From Helicobacteraceae bacterium (GTDB lineage: Bacteria > Campylobacterota > Campylobacteria > Campylobacterales > Sulfurimonadaceae): a DNA stretch of 64,000 nucleotides. The notes under the pieces were generated by a model. The model was not told the DNA's origin, searched no databases, and saw nothing but the letters and a program-made list of their open reading frames with translations. This document shows, one piece after another, positions 55,432 to 64,000 of this stretch; positions within the stretch are counted from its first letter, which is position 1, and each line of letters starts with the position of its first letter. The stretch covers positions 1-64,000 of the forward strand of contig JALWGC010000003.1 of assembly GCA_027038835.1 (NCBI GenBank). The letters run 5' to 3'. The position numbers were made by a program, and so were the translations under genes.

Positions 55432-57416
55432 TAAAAAAATTGCTCCTTTTTGTCGCCGTTTTGATAGTGCTTAGCCCTTTTGGAGTGCTTGGATACTATT
55501 TGGTTTCGTACGATTACGACATCTCCAAAGTGGTTCATTACAATCCGCCAAAAACGACGAGAATATTCGATAGAAACGGTGAGAAAATCGCCAACGTTTT
55601 TTTCAAAGAGCATCGATACTACGCTGTTTTCGAGGAGATTCCACCCCGTCTTGTCGAAGCGCTTTTGGCTATAGAAGATACCTCGTTTTTCGAACACCCC
55701 GGAGTCAATTTCGACGCTATTTTTCGAGCGCTTATCAAAGATATAAAAGCGCGGAAAATGGTCGAAGGGGCAAGTACGATAACCCAGCAGCTTGTCAAAA
55801 ACGAACTCCTTACAAGGGAGAAGAAGATTTCAAGAAAGATAAAAGAGCTTATCTATTCCATCAAGCTCGAGCGCTATTTGACAAAACAGCAGATTTTGGA
55901 GCGATACTTGAACGAAATCTATTTCGGGCATGGGTACTATGGTGTCAAAACGGCGGCAGATGGTTACTTTCACAAAGAGCTTGACAAGTTGACACTCAAA
56001 GAGATGGCGATACTCGTAGGATTGCCAAAAGCTCCCTCGACATACAATCCGACACGAAACTACGAGATTTCGCTCGGTCGCGCCAACAGGGTGATAGAGC
56101 GGATGTACCGCCTTGGATGGATAGATGAGCGTACCTATCATGAATCGCTTGCGGAGCGACCGACGGTATATAACGGTACATTGACCCAAAACAAAGCACC
56201 TTTTATAGTTGATGAGGTGATGCGAAGAGCGAAAGAGATGGGGTATGCAGATATAAAAACGGGTGGATACGACATCTACACGACAATCGATATTAAGCTT
56301 CAAGATGCTGCGAAGGAGGCTTTGCGCTACGCTTACGACAAAACGCTCGAACGTATAGAGAGGTACAAAGCCAAAGAGGAAGAAAAGCTCCAGCGTGACC
56401 CCTCTTACGTGGTACAAGATATAAACGTTTCCAAACTCAACGGCGCTTTGGTGAGTCTTGATTCCCATACGGCAGATATCTTGGCGCTTGTAGGGAGTGT
56501 CGATTACAAAAAGAGCTCCTACAACCGTGCTACACAAGGGAAACGTCAGCCCGGTTCGGCGTTCAAACCATTTATCTATCAAGTAGCGCTCGATTTGGGT
56601 TACAGCCCCGCAACGAAGCTTATAGACGTGGCGCGAACCTACAAGTACGAAAAAGACGGTGAAGACCTTAAATGGCAGCCGAAAAACTACGAAAAGGATT
56701 ACAAAGGGCTTATAACGTTGCGTGAAGCGCTTGTGCATTCGAGAAACCTCGCGACTATCAACCTTGTCAACGATATCGGTTTGGCTACGCTTTTGCGTGA
56801 GCTTGAAAAGTTCGGCATCAAAAACCTTCCGCATGATTTGTCGATTTCGCTTGGAACGATTTCCCTCTCCCCTTTGGAGCTGGCGCACTACTATACCTCT
56901 TTTTCCAATCATGGGCTCCAGCTTGAGCCTCATCTTATAGACAAAATAGAAAAAGATGGTTCGAAAATATATGAAAAACAGGAACATTCGCGCTACATCA
57001 CCTCGCCACAGCAGGCGTTTTTGATGACGACGATTCTTCGTGATGTCGTCAAAAGAGGAACGGGACGAAGAGCTGCAGTCGATGGGATAGAGCTTGCGGG
57101 AAAAACCGGAACGACGAACAAGAGTATGGACGCATGGTTTGCCGGATACTCGCCAAGCGTCGAAACGGTCGTGTGGTTTGGTAACGACGACAATACCCCT
57201 ATGTACAAAGGGGAGACGGGTGGGCGCGTAAGTGCTCCGGCGTTTTCGTTCTATTTCAAGAAGCTTATAGAGCTTTATCCTCAGCTGCCAAGAAAGTTCG
57301 AAATCCCCTCCGGTGTAAGGGAAGTGAAAATCGATGGTAAAACGGAGTATTTCACCGATGTTTCGAAACCGCCCAAGGAAGAGGAAGTTAGCGGAGAGGA
57401 TGAGCTTTTATTTTAA
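55428..57416 (+). CDS. Penicillin-binding protein 1A
   Basis: 662 residues, bifunctional. One N-terminal anchor (about 4-24), glycosyltransferase domain with IEDTSFFEHPGVNFDAI and EGASTITQQLVKN, then a transpeptidase domain with the nucleophilic serine in RQPGSAFKPF, the SRN motif as HSRNLATIN and KTG in LAGKTGTTN. It polymerises and crosslinks peptidoglycan. Ends in an acidic tail. Overlaps the ABC gene by four bases. Confidence 0.94.
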   Translation: MIKKLLLFVAVLIVLSPFGVLGYYLVSYDYDISKVVHYNPPKTTRIFDRNGEKIANVFFKEHRYYAVFEEIPPRLVEALLAIEDTSFFEHPGVNFDAIFRALIKDIKARKMVEGASTITQQLVKNELLTREKKISRKIKELIYSIKLERYLTKQQILERYLNEIYFGHGYYGVKTAADGYFHKELDKLTLKEMAILVGLPKAPSTYNPTRNYEISLGRANRVIERMYRLGWIDERTYHESLAERPTVYNGTLTQNKAPFIVDEVMRRAKEMGYADIKTGGYDIYTTIDIKLQDAAKEALRYAYDKTLERIERYKAKEEEKLQRDPSYVVQDINVSKLNGALVSLDSHTADILALVGSVDYKKSSYNRATQGKRQPGSAFKPFIYQVALDLGYSPATKLIDVARTYKYEKDGEDLKWQPKNYEKDYKGLITLREALVHSRNLATINLVNDIGLATLLRELEKFGIKNLPHDLSISLGTISLSPLELAHYYTSFSNHGLQLEPHLIDKIEKDGSKIYEKQEHSRYITSPQQAFLMTTILRDVVKRGTGRRAAVDGIELAGKTGTTNKSMDAWFAGYSPSVETVVWFGNDDNTPMYKGETGGRVSAPAFSFYFKKLIELYPQLPRKFEIPSGVREVKIDGKTEYFTDVSKPPKEEEVSGEDELLF

Positions 57417-57497
57417 TTTATGTTTTTTGTTGTTACAATGAGATTTACGTAAAAAAGAGCGATACACATGAATACAAATTCAATCAAAGAGTAGCAT

Positions 57498-59774
57498 ATG
57501 GAAACGATAAGAAGATTTTTTGCCGGGATAACGATAAAGAAAAGATTGCAGATACTTATGGCGATTTCGATGTCGATGATACTCGCTTATGCGGTGTATG
57601 TATGGGTTGGAGATTACGGCAGATACAAAGATGCTAAATCGACGTTGCAAATAGCCAAAATCAGCGTCAAACTCGGCAACATTCTCCATGAACTGCAAAA
57701 AGAGCGGGGTGCGAGTGCCGGATTTTTGAACTCCAAAGGAGCGAAATTCGGCGATATCCTTTTGGAGCAAAGAAAACAAACCGACCAAAAGCTCGATGAC
57801 TTGCTTTCGTACATGAAACAAAACGATGACCCTTATACCGAGTACGCACGAGCTCATATCGATTTTTCCAAACTTGGTGAAGTTAGACAAAAAGTGAGTG
57901 CGTTCGAAATGACAACGGCAGAGGAGGTGAAGTACTACACCGCTTTGAACAAATCGATCCTCGATACCATGACGAAATTTTCGACAGGCCCGGTCGATAA
58001 AACGACCAAGAATATCATGACATCTTTGGTGCTTTTCGATACCGCCAAAGAGCGTGCGGGAATAGAACGTGCGGTGCTTTCTGCGACATTTGCTTCGGAT
58101 CGTTTTTCAAGAGCGATGTATTATAAATTCGTTTCGGTTCTCTCTCAGCAACAAGTGCTACTCAATATCTTCAAAAACTCCGCATCGTCGAATATGGTGA
58201 AAAAGTTCGAAAAGCTCTCTAGCGATCCTGCGTTTGCCGAAGTGGAAAGGATGCGTTCTATCGCTCTTTCGAAAGACAATGGTTTTGGTATTGAAGCGAC
58301 GTATTGGTTCAAAACGATTACGAAAAAAATCAATCGCCTCAAAGAGATGGAAGACTATATCTTTACATTGTTGACAAATCGTGCCAATGAGGTCGAGAGT
58401 ACATCGTTTATGCGTTTGGTTGCGTTCGTACTCATTTCGCTTATAGCTATTGTAGTGATAGGGTATGTTTCTATCAGCATCATCAAATCTATTTTGGGTT
58501 CTATCCATCGCTTCGAATATCTCATAGACAAAGTAAACGAAGGGGACCTCTCCATCGTGGTCGATCGAAGAAAAACCGTGCGCAACGAGATGGATGTCAT
58601 TACCAGAATGCTTGCACAGCTGGTCAACACCATCAAAGAGCTTACGACACGCATCAACACTTCCGTCGCCGAAGCGGCAAGAGGGAACTTCTCTTACAAT
58701 CTCACGACAGAGGGGATGCATGGAGAGTTCGCACGGGCTATCGAGATGGTTCAAAGCGGTATTTCCGCTATGCACAAAGCGCATCAGCAGCAGATCAAAA
58801 TCCGCTTCAACGCAGAAGTGATGGAGATAGGGGACGTAAAAAAAGGGCTTGTGCTCATTCAAGGGGAAACGACGGAGTTGATGCAGAACCTTTCGGATGT
58901 TTTCGACGTAACGAAAAAAACGAGCGAGCTCGCGACACAAAGTCTTGGAACGCTCGAGGACGTTTTTGTGAAAATGCAAAGTCTGGATGAGGAGATTCAA
59001 GATACCAATATCTCCATCAATTCCCTTAACGAGATGAGCAACGAAATCACCTCCATAGTCGAGCTTATCAAAGATATCGCGGAACAAACCAATTTGCTCG
59101 CACTCAATGCAGCCATCGAAGCTGCGCGTGCGGGTGAGCATGGGCGCGGTTTTGCCGTCGTTGCGGACGAGGTGAGAAAGTTGGCCGAGAGAACCCAAAA
59201 AGCGACATCGGAAATCAACGTCTCCATCAACTCTATGAAGCAAGAAACGAGTGCTATAGTCGAGAAATCGCAAGTGATGACGAATGTCTCTTCGGAAGTC
59301 TCAAATGTCGTGATGGAGTTCAAAGAGCAGATGGAAGAGTTGGAAAGCGACTCGCAAAATACATCTATGCTTACCGAGGATATGAAAGATAGACTCTTCT
59401 TGATGCTTGTGAAGATAGACCATATCATCTTCAAAGACCGTATCTACGATATTGTTGTCGAAGGGGAGAAAAACGTGGAGGTTGCCGACGAGCATTCGTG
59501 TCGTTTTGGAAAATGGTACGACAATGTCGGTAAGCGCCATTTTGGTTTCCTTGAAGCGTATCCGAAAATTGCCAGACCGCATCAGATTGTGCATGAAAAA
59601 GCGAAAGAGAACGTTTCGTACGTAGAGCCGGATCGCCGCGTCGAGATGGCGCAAACTATCATCACCAATTTCAAAGAGATGGAAGAAGCAAGCTACGAGC
59701 TGTTTGATCTTTTGGACATGTTGAAAAACCAGATGTCTCAAAGTAGAAACAAACAAAAAAACGATAACGCGTAA
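57498..59774 (+). CDS. Transmembrane chemoreceptor with NIT-like sensor and CZB domain
   Basis: 758 residues. Helix 1 (about 17-37), a periplasmic helical NIT-type domain with [19 protein letters not shown], and helix 2 (about 305-328). HAMP follows, then the signalling hairpin ([37 protein letters not shown]) and a C-terminal CZB domain ([23 protein letters not shown], and a later [10 protein letters not shown]). The sensor is of the same kind as in the hybrid kinase at 28751. It probably steers motility to a small anion or similar ligand, with zinc or redox tuning by CZB. Confidence 0.9.
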   Translation: METIRRFFAGITIKKRLQILMAISMSMILAYAVYVWVGDYGRYKDAKSTLQIAKISVKLGNILHELQKERGASAGFLNSKGAKFGDILLEQRKQTDQKLDDLLSYMKQNDDPYTEYARAHIDFSKLGEVRQKVSAFEMTTAEEVKYYTALNKSILDTMTKFSTGPVDKTTKNIMTSLVLFDTAKERAGIERAVLSATFASDRFSRAMYYKFVSVLSQQQVLLNIFKNSASSNMVKKFEKLSSDPAFAEVERMRSIALSKDNGFGIEATYWFKTITKKINRLKEMEDYIFTLLTNRANEVESTSFMRLVAFVLISLIAIVVIGYVSISIIKSILGSIHRFEYLIDKVNEGDLSIVVDRRKTVRNEMDVITRMLAQLVNTIKELTTRINTSVAEAARGNFSYNLTTEGMHGEFARAIEMVQSGISAMHKAHQQQIKIRFNAEVMEIGDVKKGLVLIQGETTELMQNLSDVFDVTKKTSELATQSLGTLEDVFVKMQSLDEEIQDTNISINSLNEMSNEITSIVELIKDIAEQTNLLALNAAIEAARAGEHGRGFAVVADEVRKLAERTQKATSEINVSINSMKQETSAIVEKSQVMTNVSSEVSNVVMEFKEQMEELESDSQNTSMLTEDMKDRLFLMLVKIDHIIFKDRIYDIVVEGEKNVEVADEHSCRFGKWYDNVGKRHFGFLEAYPKIARPHQIVHEKAKENVSYVEPDRRVEMAQTIITNFKEMEEASYELFDLLDMLKNQMSQSRNKQKNDNA

Positions 59775-59799
59775 AAAAGTCGCATTAAGCGGCTTTTTT
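59773..59799 (+). terminator. Rho-independent terminator after the chemoreceptor gene
   Basis: AAAAAAGTCGC pairs with GCGGCTTTTTT around ATTAA, with one G-T pair. The stem starts at the stop codon and ends in a T6 run, a standard intrinsic terminator. Confidence 0.85.
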
Positions 59800-59899
59800 G
59801 CAAAACCTAACTTGAAGAATGTGTCTATTTGTTGTAAACGTTATACGTGCATAAGCTCAGATGGAGTATAATTGCTAAAAAATTCCAAAGGGAGTCGTT

Positions 59900-61255
59900 T
59901 TGCTTGAAAATATGAACGAAAAATGTGCCGTTGTCGGTATTTTCGGTCACGAGGAGGCCTCTAAACTGGCTTATTTTTCTCTTCATTCACTCCAACACAG
60001 AGGTCAAGAAGCAGCCGGTATCAGCGCTTCGGACGGGAAAAAACTACGTACCATCAAAGATAGAGGTCTTGTAACGCAAGTGTTCGACCAAGAGAAGCTT
60101 TCGACGTTGAGCGGAAGAAGTGCGGTAGGACATACACGCTATTCGACGGCAGGTGACGACTCCATTCTCGATGCGCAGCCCGTTTTTGCGCGTTACGACC
60201 TTGGTGAAATGGCGATCGTTCATAACGGAAATCTGACCAACGCTAAAGAGGTCAGAGACGCGCTTATCGAAAAAGGGGCGATTTTCCAAACTTTCATGGA
60301 CACCGAAAACCTCATTCATCTTATCGCAAAAAGCTCCAAGGAAAAATTGCTCGATCGTATCATCGATGCCGTACAGCGAATCGAAGGTGCGTTTTCGCTT
60401 GTGTTTCTCAGTAGAACGAAAATGTTCGCGATGCGCGATCGATTCGGTTTTAGACCGCTGAGTCTTGGAAGATTGCAAAACGGGGGGTATGTCGTAGCGA
60501 GCGAAACGTGCGCGTTCGATTTGATCGGAGCGGAGTTCATACGCGACGTGGAACCGGGTGAATTGCTCATTTTCGAAGAGGATAAAGCTCCCCAATCTAT
60601 CAAGATTTTTAAGCCCGAGCCAAAACGGTGTATTTTCGAGTACGTTTACTTCGCAAGACCCGACTCGAACGTCTTTGGACAAAGTGTTTACGAAGCGCGA
60701 AAGAACATGGGGCGTGAGCTTGCCGCGATCAAACCGGTTGAAGCCGACATGGTCGTCCCCGTACCTGACGGCGGTGTTCCCGCGGCTATCGGCTACGCGC
60801 AGGCAAGCGGTATTCCTTACGAGATGGGGATTATGAGAAACCACTATGTGGGTCGCACTTTCATAGAACCGACCCAAGAGATGCGGGATTTGAAAGTGAA
60901 GATGAAACTCTCTCCTATGGTCGATCTTATCAAAGGAAAAAGTTTGGTAGTGGTTGATGACTCGATCGTTCGCGGTACGACAAGTAGAAGAATAGTCAGA
61001 ATGCTCAAAGAAGCGGGTGCCAAAGAGGTGCATATGCGCATCTCTTCACCTCCGACGACAGATCCTTGTTTCTATGGCGTCGATACACCGGATAAGGAGA
61101 AGCTCATAGCGTCGAATATGAGCGTAGAAGAGATTTGCGAGTATATCGAAGCGGATTCTTTGGCGTATTTGAGCGAAGATGCGCTTTTAAGAAGTGTCAA
61201 CGCTCAAAACGAGAGTTACTGTACCGCTTGTTTTACTGGAAAATACATCGTATAG
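59900..61255 (+). CDS. purF: Amidophosphoribosyltransferase PurF
   Basis: 451 residues from TTG 59900 (GGGAG upstream), or 447 from ATG 59912. First step of de novo purine synthesis. The nucleophilic Cys follows a short propeptide (NEKC-AVVGIFGHEE). The amidotransferase domain has LQHRGQEAAGI and VGHTRYSTAG, and the PRPP loop is VVDDSIVRGTTSRR. The C-terminal SYCTACFTGKY suggests an iron-sulfur cluster as in the B. subtilis enzyme. The next gene starts immediately after the stop. Confidence 0.96.
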   Translation: MLENMNEKCAVVGIFGHEEASKLAYFSLHSLQHRGQEAAGISASDGKKLRTIKDRGLVTQVFDQEKLSTLSGRSAVGHTRYSTAGDDSILDAQPVFARYDLGEMAIVHNGNLTNAKEVRDALIEKGAIFQTFMDTENLIHLIAKSSKEKLLDRIIDAVQRIEGAFSLVFLSRTKMFAMRDRFGFRPLSLGRLQNGGYVVASETCAFDLIGAEFIRDVEPGELLIFEEDKAPQSIKIFKPEPKRCIFEYVYFARPDSNVFGQSVYEARKNMGRELAAIKPVEADMVVPVPDGGVPAAIGYAQASGIPYEMGIMRNHYVGRTFIEPTQEMRDLKVKMKLSPMVDLIKGKSLVVVDDSIVRGTTSRRIVRMLKEAGAKEVHMRISSPPTTDPCFYGVDTPDKEKLIASNMSVEEICEYIEADSLAYLSEDALLRSVNAQNESYCTACFTGKYIV

Positions 61256-62215
61256 ATGGAGCAGATTTATACTTTTGGAACGTACTTGCGCGAAAAATTC
61301 GGTCGCAAGGTGCACAAAGTCGGTATAAACATCACCGGTTTTACCTGCCCCAATATCGACGGAACGGTCGCACGTGGGGGATGTACGTTTTGTGAAAACG
61401 ACTCTTTTAGCGCAAGTACCGGCGAGGTCAAAGAGCTAAAAGGGTTCCATCTCAACTTGCAATCGAAATCGAATCCATATCTTGAAAAACAGCTCAAGCA
61501 GCTTGAAGTGCAGTTTGAAGCGATAAGCACCAGACAGAGAAACGAGTACGGCAGTGAAGCGTTTTTGGTCTATTTTCAAAGTTTTACAAACACCTACGCT
61601 CCGTTTGACACACTCAAAGCGCTTTACGACAGGGCGCTCGAGCTCGAGGATGTCGTCGGGCTGAGTGTAGGTACGAGAAGCGACAGCATCACCGAAGAGA
61701 CCCTTGCGTATTTGGGTGAGCTTGCCAAAACCAAAGAGATATGGATAGAGTTCGGTATTCAGTCGATTTACGACCAAACACTCAAGCGTATCAACCGAGG
61801 GCATGATGCAAAAAACGTCGAAGTATGGATAAAAAAAGCGAAAGATGCCGGGCTGAACGTGTGTGGGCATCTTATTTTCGGGCTTCCGGGTGAGAATAAG
61901 GAGATGATGCTTCAAACTGCGAAAAAAGCGTACGAATGGGGGATAGATTCGGTAAAATACCACCCTTTGTACGTTGTGAAAAAAACAGCTTTAGCGAACG
62001 AGTACTTGCGAGGGGAGTTTATTCCTATAAGCGAAGAGGATTATCTCGAGGTACTGCTTCAAGCACTTTTGCTAAAACCCAAAAACGTCAGTGTCCAGCG
62101 AGTAACTGCGGGTATAAACGACGATTCACTTCTCGCTCCGCAGTGGTGCAAAGATAAAAACACCCAAATCCGCCATATCAACCAAGCGCTCAAAAAAGCG
62201 GGGCTGAAGTATTGA
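61256..62215 (+). CDS. Radical SAM protein, YhcC/TIGR01212-like
   Basis: 319 residues. The N-terminus has the cysteines of the family: CPNIDGTVARGGCTFC. Later parts include YFQSFTNTYAP, VVGLSVGTRSDSI, EFGIQSIYDQTLKRINRGH and HLIFGLPGE, all typical of the Elp3-related YhcC group. It binds a 4Fe-4S cluster and S-adenosylmethionine; its substrate is not known. It follows purF without a gap and overlaps the DUF523 gene by four bases. Confidence 0.9.
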   Translation: MEQIYTFGTYLREKFGRKVHKVGINITGFTCPNIDGTVARGGCTFCENDSFSASTGEVKELKGFHLNLQSKSNPYLEKQLKQLEVQFEAISTRQRNEYGSEAFLVYFQSFTNTYAPFDTLKALYDRALELEDVVGLSVGTRSDSITEETLAYLGELAKTKEIWIEFGIQSIYDQTLKRINRGHDAKNVEVWIKKAKDAGLNVCGHLIFGLPGENKEMMLQTAKKAYEWGIDSVKYHPLYVVKKTALANEYLRGEFIPISEEDYLEVLLQALLLKPKNVSVQRVTAGINDDSLLAPQWCKDKNTQIRHINQALKKAGLKY

Positions 62216-62649
62216 AAGCGATAGTGAGTGCATGTTTGCTTGGAGAGTATTGCCGCTATGACGGTAAAACGAAAAAAGACGACAGCGTAACAGAAGCGCT
62301 CAAAGGGTATGAGATAATCCCGTTTTGTCCGGAAGCTCCGGTTTTTGGTACGCCAAGGGAGCGTATAAACGTGATGGAGTGCGAAGGGGAAAAAACAATC
62401 TTTCGCGATAGCGGCGAAGATGTGACCCAAAAACTTCAAAACGAAATAGAGCGTTTTGTCGCCAAGTATCCCGAAGCGGATTTGGTGGTGCTCAAATCGA
62501 AAAGCCCTTCATGTGGTATCGGTACGACGCCGATATTTGACTGCAAAAAGCGGCAAATCGGCGTTGGAAACGGCTTGGCTGCGGATATTTTCTTGAATCA
62601 CTACAAAGAAGCGACTATCAGCGACGAGAGACGATTCCATTCTCTTTGA
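62212..62649 (+). CDS. DUF523 (TudS-like) protein
   Basis: 145 residues from TTG 62212 (TTGA overlap). Hallmarks: SACLLGEYCRYDG, IIPFCPEAPVFGTPRE and KSKSPSCGIG, with three Cys that bind a 4Fe-4S cluster in characterised relatives such as thiouracil desulfurase. Likely a desulfidase; substrate unknown. Its last 32 bases overlap the convergent cvfB-like gene. Confidence 0.88.
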   Translation: MKAIVSACLLGEYCRYDGKTKKDDSVTEALKGYEIIPFCPEAPVFGTPRERINVMECEGEKTIFRDSGEDVTQKLQNEIERFVAKYPEADLVVLKSKSPSCGIGTTPIFDCKKRQIGVGNGLAADIFLNHYKEATISDERRFHSL

Positions 62650-63466
62650 GCTCTATCACCCCTTTTTCTTGCAAAATGACAAGTGTTCTTTTGAACTCTT
62701 TTTTGCTCATTTGAAAAAACTCGACAATCGAGTCGGCATCGCTTTTGGAGGTAAAAGGGAGTCGCCCTTTGTGCTTTTTTAGAAGCGAGACGATTTTTTC
62801 TTGGGAGTTTTTAGCCCCTTTTGAGCCGAGTTTTTTTAGACTCAAATCGAGCTTCCCGTCGCTTCGTCTTTTTTTCAGATAAACTTTTTTCACCTCACCG
62901 AGTGTAAGTTCTTCAAAAATTTCGTTGTGGTACAGCAACCCTTCGTACCTGTCATCGACGATACATTTCCATCCAAGGTCGGTTTCTTTGACAAGAAGCG
63001 CTTTTAGTTCTTGGTTTGGCTTCAGCCCTTTTGGATTTTGCTCGAGGTATTTCGAATATTTCTCTGTTGCCACGAGTCGATGGGTCTTTTCGTCGTAGAT
63101 GATGCGTAAAAACCGTTTCTCGCCTACTTTGAAAGGCTCTTTTTGCATTTTCGAAGGGACAAGTAGATGTTTTGGCAGTCCCCAATCGACAAACGCTCCA
63201 AAAGGTGCGACATCGACCACTTCGAAAAATCCGAACTCACCGAGCGCGGCTATCGGTTTTTCGGTCGTTGCGGTGAGTCTGTCTTCACTGTCATGGTACA
63301 AAAATACCGTGATTGTATCGCCGATGTTCATCGACTCGCTAACATAGGCGTTTGGAAGCAGTACTTCGCTACCTCGAGCGTCCTGAAGAAAAAAACCGAA
63401 ATCGCTTTTACGTGCGATTTGGAGATTGTTGTATTTTCCAAGTTGGAGGATGGGGGTAATTTTCAT
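62618..63466 (-). CDS. cvfB: S1 RNA-binding protein, CvfB-like
   Basis: 282 residues. It shows three S1-like beta-barrel parts (about 5-60, 70-130, 150-215; for example FGFFEVVDVAPFGAFVDWGLPKHLLVPSKMQ) and a C-terminal winged-helix-like domain (LPFTSKSDADSIVEFFQMSKKEFKRTLVILQEKG). That layout is CvfB, an RNA-binding regulator known from Gram-positives and others. It is downstream of two tiny membrane proteins. Confidence 0.87.
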   Translation of the reverse strand: MKITPILQLGKYNNLQIARKSDFGFFLQDARGSEVLLPNAYVSESMNIGDTITVFLYHDSEDRLTATTEKPIAALGEFGFFEVVDVAPFGAFVDWGLPKHLLVPSKMQKEPFKVGEKRFLRIIYDEKTHRLVATEKYSKYLEQNPKGLKPNQELKALLVKETDLGWKCIVDDRYEGLLYHNEIFEELTLGEVKKVYLKKRRSDGKLDLSLKKLGSKGAKNSQEKIVSLLKKHKGRLPFTSKSDADSIVEFFQMSKKEFKRTLVILQEKGVIELKENGIVSRR

Positions 63467-63468
63467 AC

Positions 63469-63567
63469 TTAGTGCTTTGAGTGGGTTAAGCTATTTTCTC
63501 TAATGATATAAAAAAAAGCACCTATAAAAAATATTAGTGTAGTTGTTAGTAAGATATCTTGTATCAT
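63469..63567 (-). CDS. 32-residue single-helix membrane peptide
   Basis: Starts ATG at 63567, with AAAAGGAA in the end of the previous gene at a good distance. It reads MIQDILLTTTLIFFIGAFFY then IIRENSLTHSKH: one membrane helix and a polar tail. It starts one base after the preceding stop and ends two bases before cvfB. Small, but the ribosome site and the tight packing argue that it is real. Confidence 0.5.
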   Translation of the reverse strand: MIQDILLTTTLIFFIGAFFYIIRENSLTHSKH

Positions 63568-63568
63568 C

Positions 63569-63799
63569 TTATTCCTTTTCGATTTCGTCTGTTTTTTGAC
63601 GAATTTTGTTACCTATGTATAAGATCACTACTATAAGTAAGTTGATCGCTATGATTGAGAGATAAAAGCGAATATCAAAAATTTTTCGATCATAAAGGTT
63701 TGACACTCCAGCTCCTAACCCCAAAATCAAACCAACGCTGAGACTCAAAAGCACTCGTAGTGTGTTTAGTTGCTCTTTAATCTTGTCGATCTTTGCCAT
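63569..63799 (-). CDS. 76-residue two-helix membrane protein
   Basis: 76 residues with a basic amphipathic start (MAKIDKIKEQLNTLR), helix 1 (about 17-33), a polar turn and helix 2 (about 42-62), then a charged tail (QKTDEIEKE). No family recognised. It precedes the 32-residue peptide and cvfB on the same strand and follows the end of the spore-photoproduct-lyase-like gene by six bases. Confidence 0.6.
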   Translation of the reverse strand: MAKIDKIKEQLNTLRVLLSLSVGLILGLGAGVSNLYDRKIFDIRFYLSIIAINLLIVVILYIGNKIRQKTDEIEKE

Positions 63800-63805
63800 A
63801 GCTAA

Positions 63806-64000
63806 TTATACCAAAAACTCTAACCCGAGTTTTTTGGAGTAGTTGTAGAGCATATCTTTTTCGAAATCGTTGTTGGTGGCGTACTCGTACCCAAAACATT
63901 CTCTCCAGAGTTCATGTGGTTCCATACAGAGGTAGAAAAACACCTTTTTGTGCCAAGGTGCAAAGCTTTTATAAGCGTGGGAGAACATTTCCACTTTCGT
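63806..64000 (-). CDS. C-terminal end of a spore photoproduct lyase-like radical SAM protein (partial)
   Basis: The open frame runs off the right edge of the window. The last ~60 residues include WHKKVFFYLCMEPHELWREC and FGYEYATNNDFEKDM, which look like the C-terminal end of spore photoproduct lyase and its homologues in non-sporulating bacteria. The radical SAM Cys cluster lies outside the window. Without it, the call rests on these motifs. Confidence 0.55.
   Translation of the reverse strand, partial: TKVEMFSHAYKSFAPWHKKVFFYLCMEPHELWRECFGYEYATNNDFEKDMLYNYSKKLGLEFLV

Noticed and set aside
1-64000. CRISPR arrays, tRNA genes, insertion sequences, prophage
   Set aside because: No regularly spaced repeats, no tRNA-like T-loop sequence in the gaps, no transposase or phage gene found on reading.

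Overview
The window looks like a chromosomal segment of a free-living member of the Campylobacterota (Epsilonproteobacteria). Gene content and order recall Helicobacter and Campylobacter: csd3 next to a PgbA-like gene and glcD, a purD/lptD/pnp run, an Mla-type operon laid out like C. jejuni Cj1646-Cj1649, and bamD next to lon. Unlike the host-adapted species it carries many signalling genes, an NhaD antiporter and a large pilus-associated locus. Genus cannot be fixed from the sequence. I saw no insertion sequence, phage gene, CRISPR array, tRNA or rRNA. Coding density is very high, and many genes overlap by 1-25 bases.

Layout. 1-2111 (+): the end of an unidentified reading frame, thiG, a small membrane protein and rsmE. 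2103-4285 (-): glcD and a PgbA-like secreted protein, divergent from 4390-9161 (+), which runs csd3, a Nudix hydrolase, a 68-residue protein, mlaE, an mlaF-like gene with no recognisable ATPase motifs, mlaD and a lipoprotein. 9292-9585 (+): chorismate mutase. 9616-16354 (-): purD, an RDD protein, lptD, a phosphoribosyltransferase-like gene and pnp. A probable 6S RNA (about 16428-16623, -) lies just upstream of purD. 16660-19005 (-): guaA, a 53-residue four-cysteine protein and hemD. 19139-21015 (-): a PAS protein and a soluble zinc-binding chemoreceptor. 21204-24113 (-): a small LptM-like lipoprotein, nadB and nhaD. 24078-32384 (+): a DUF721-like gene, uvrC, then a PAS / Hpt / hybrid kinase / response regulator phosphorelay. 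32388-35553 (-): bamD and lon.

35787-48209 (+) is the most unusual part. Two giant secreted proteins (1700 and 1713 residues) lie in tandem. Their heads are diverged homologues, but their last ~750 residues are encoded by DNA that is almost identical; I see no mismatch over about 2.0 kb. A truncated pilin start follows the first gene. The second gene is preceded by its own promoter-like sequence and a convincing cyclic di-GMP-I (GEMM-I) riboswitch, and is followed by three overlapping type IV minor-pilin/pseudopilin genes. I read this as a c-di-GMP-controlled pilus-tip or adhesin operon with two alternative heads on a constant tail.

48274-59762 (+): hpf, alaS, a membrane protein, maf, a PAS-like/GGDEF diguanylate cyclase that could feed the riboswitch, bioF, an orphan ABC ATPase, PBP1A and a NIT/CZB chemoreceptor. 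59900-62649 (+): purF, a YhcC-like radical SAM gene and a DUF523 gene. 62618-64000 (-): cvfB-like, two tiny membrane proteins and the end of a spore-photoproduct-lyase-like gene that leaves the window.
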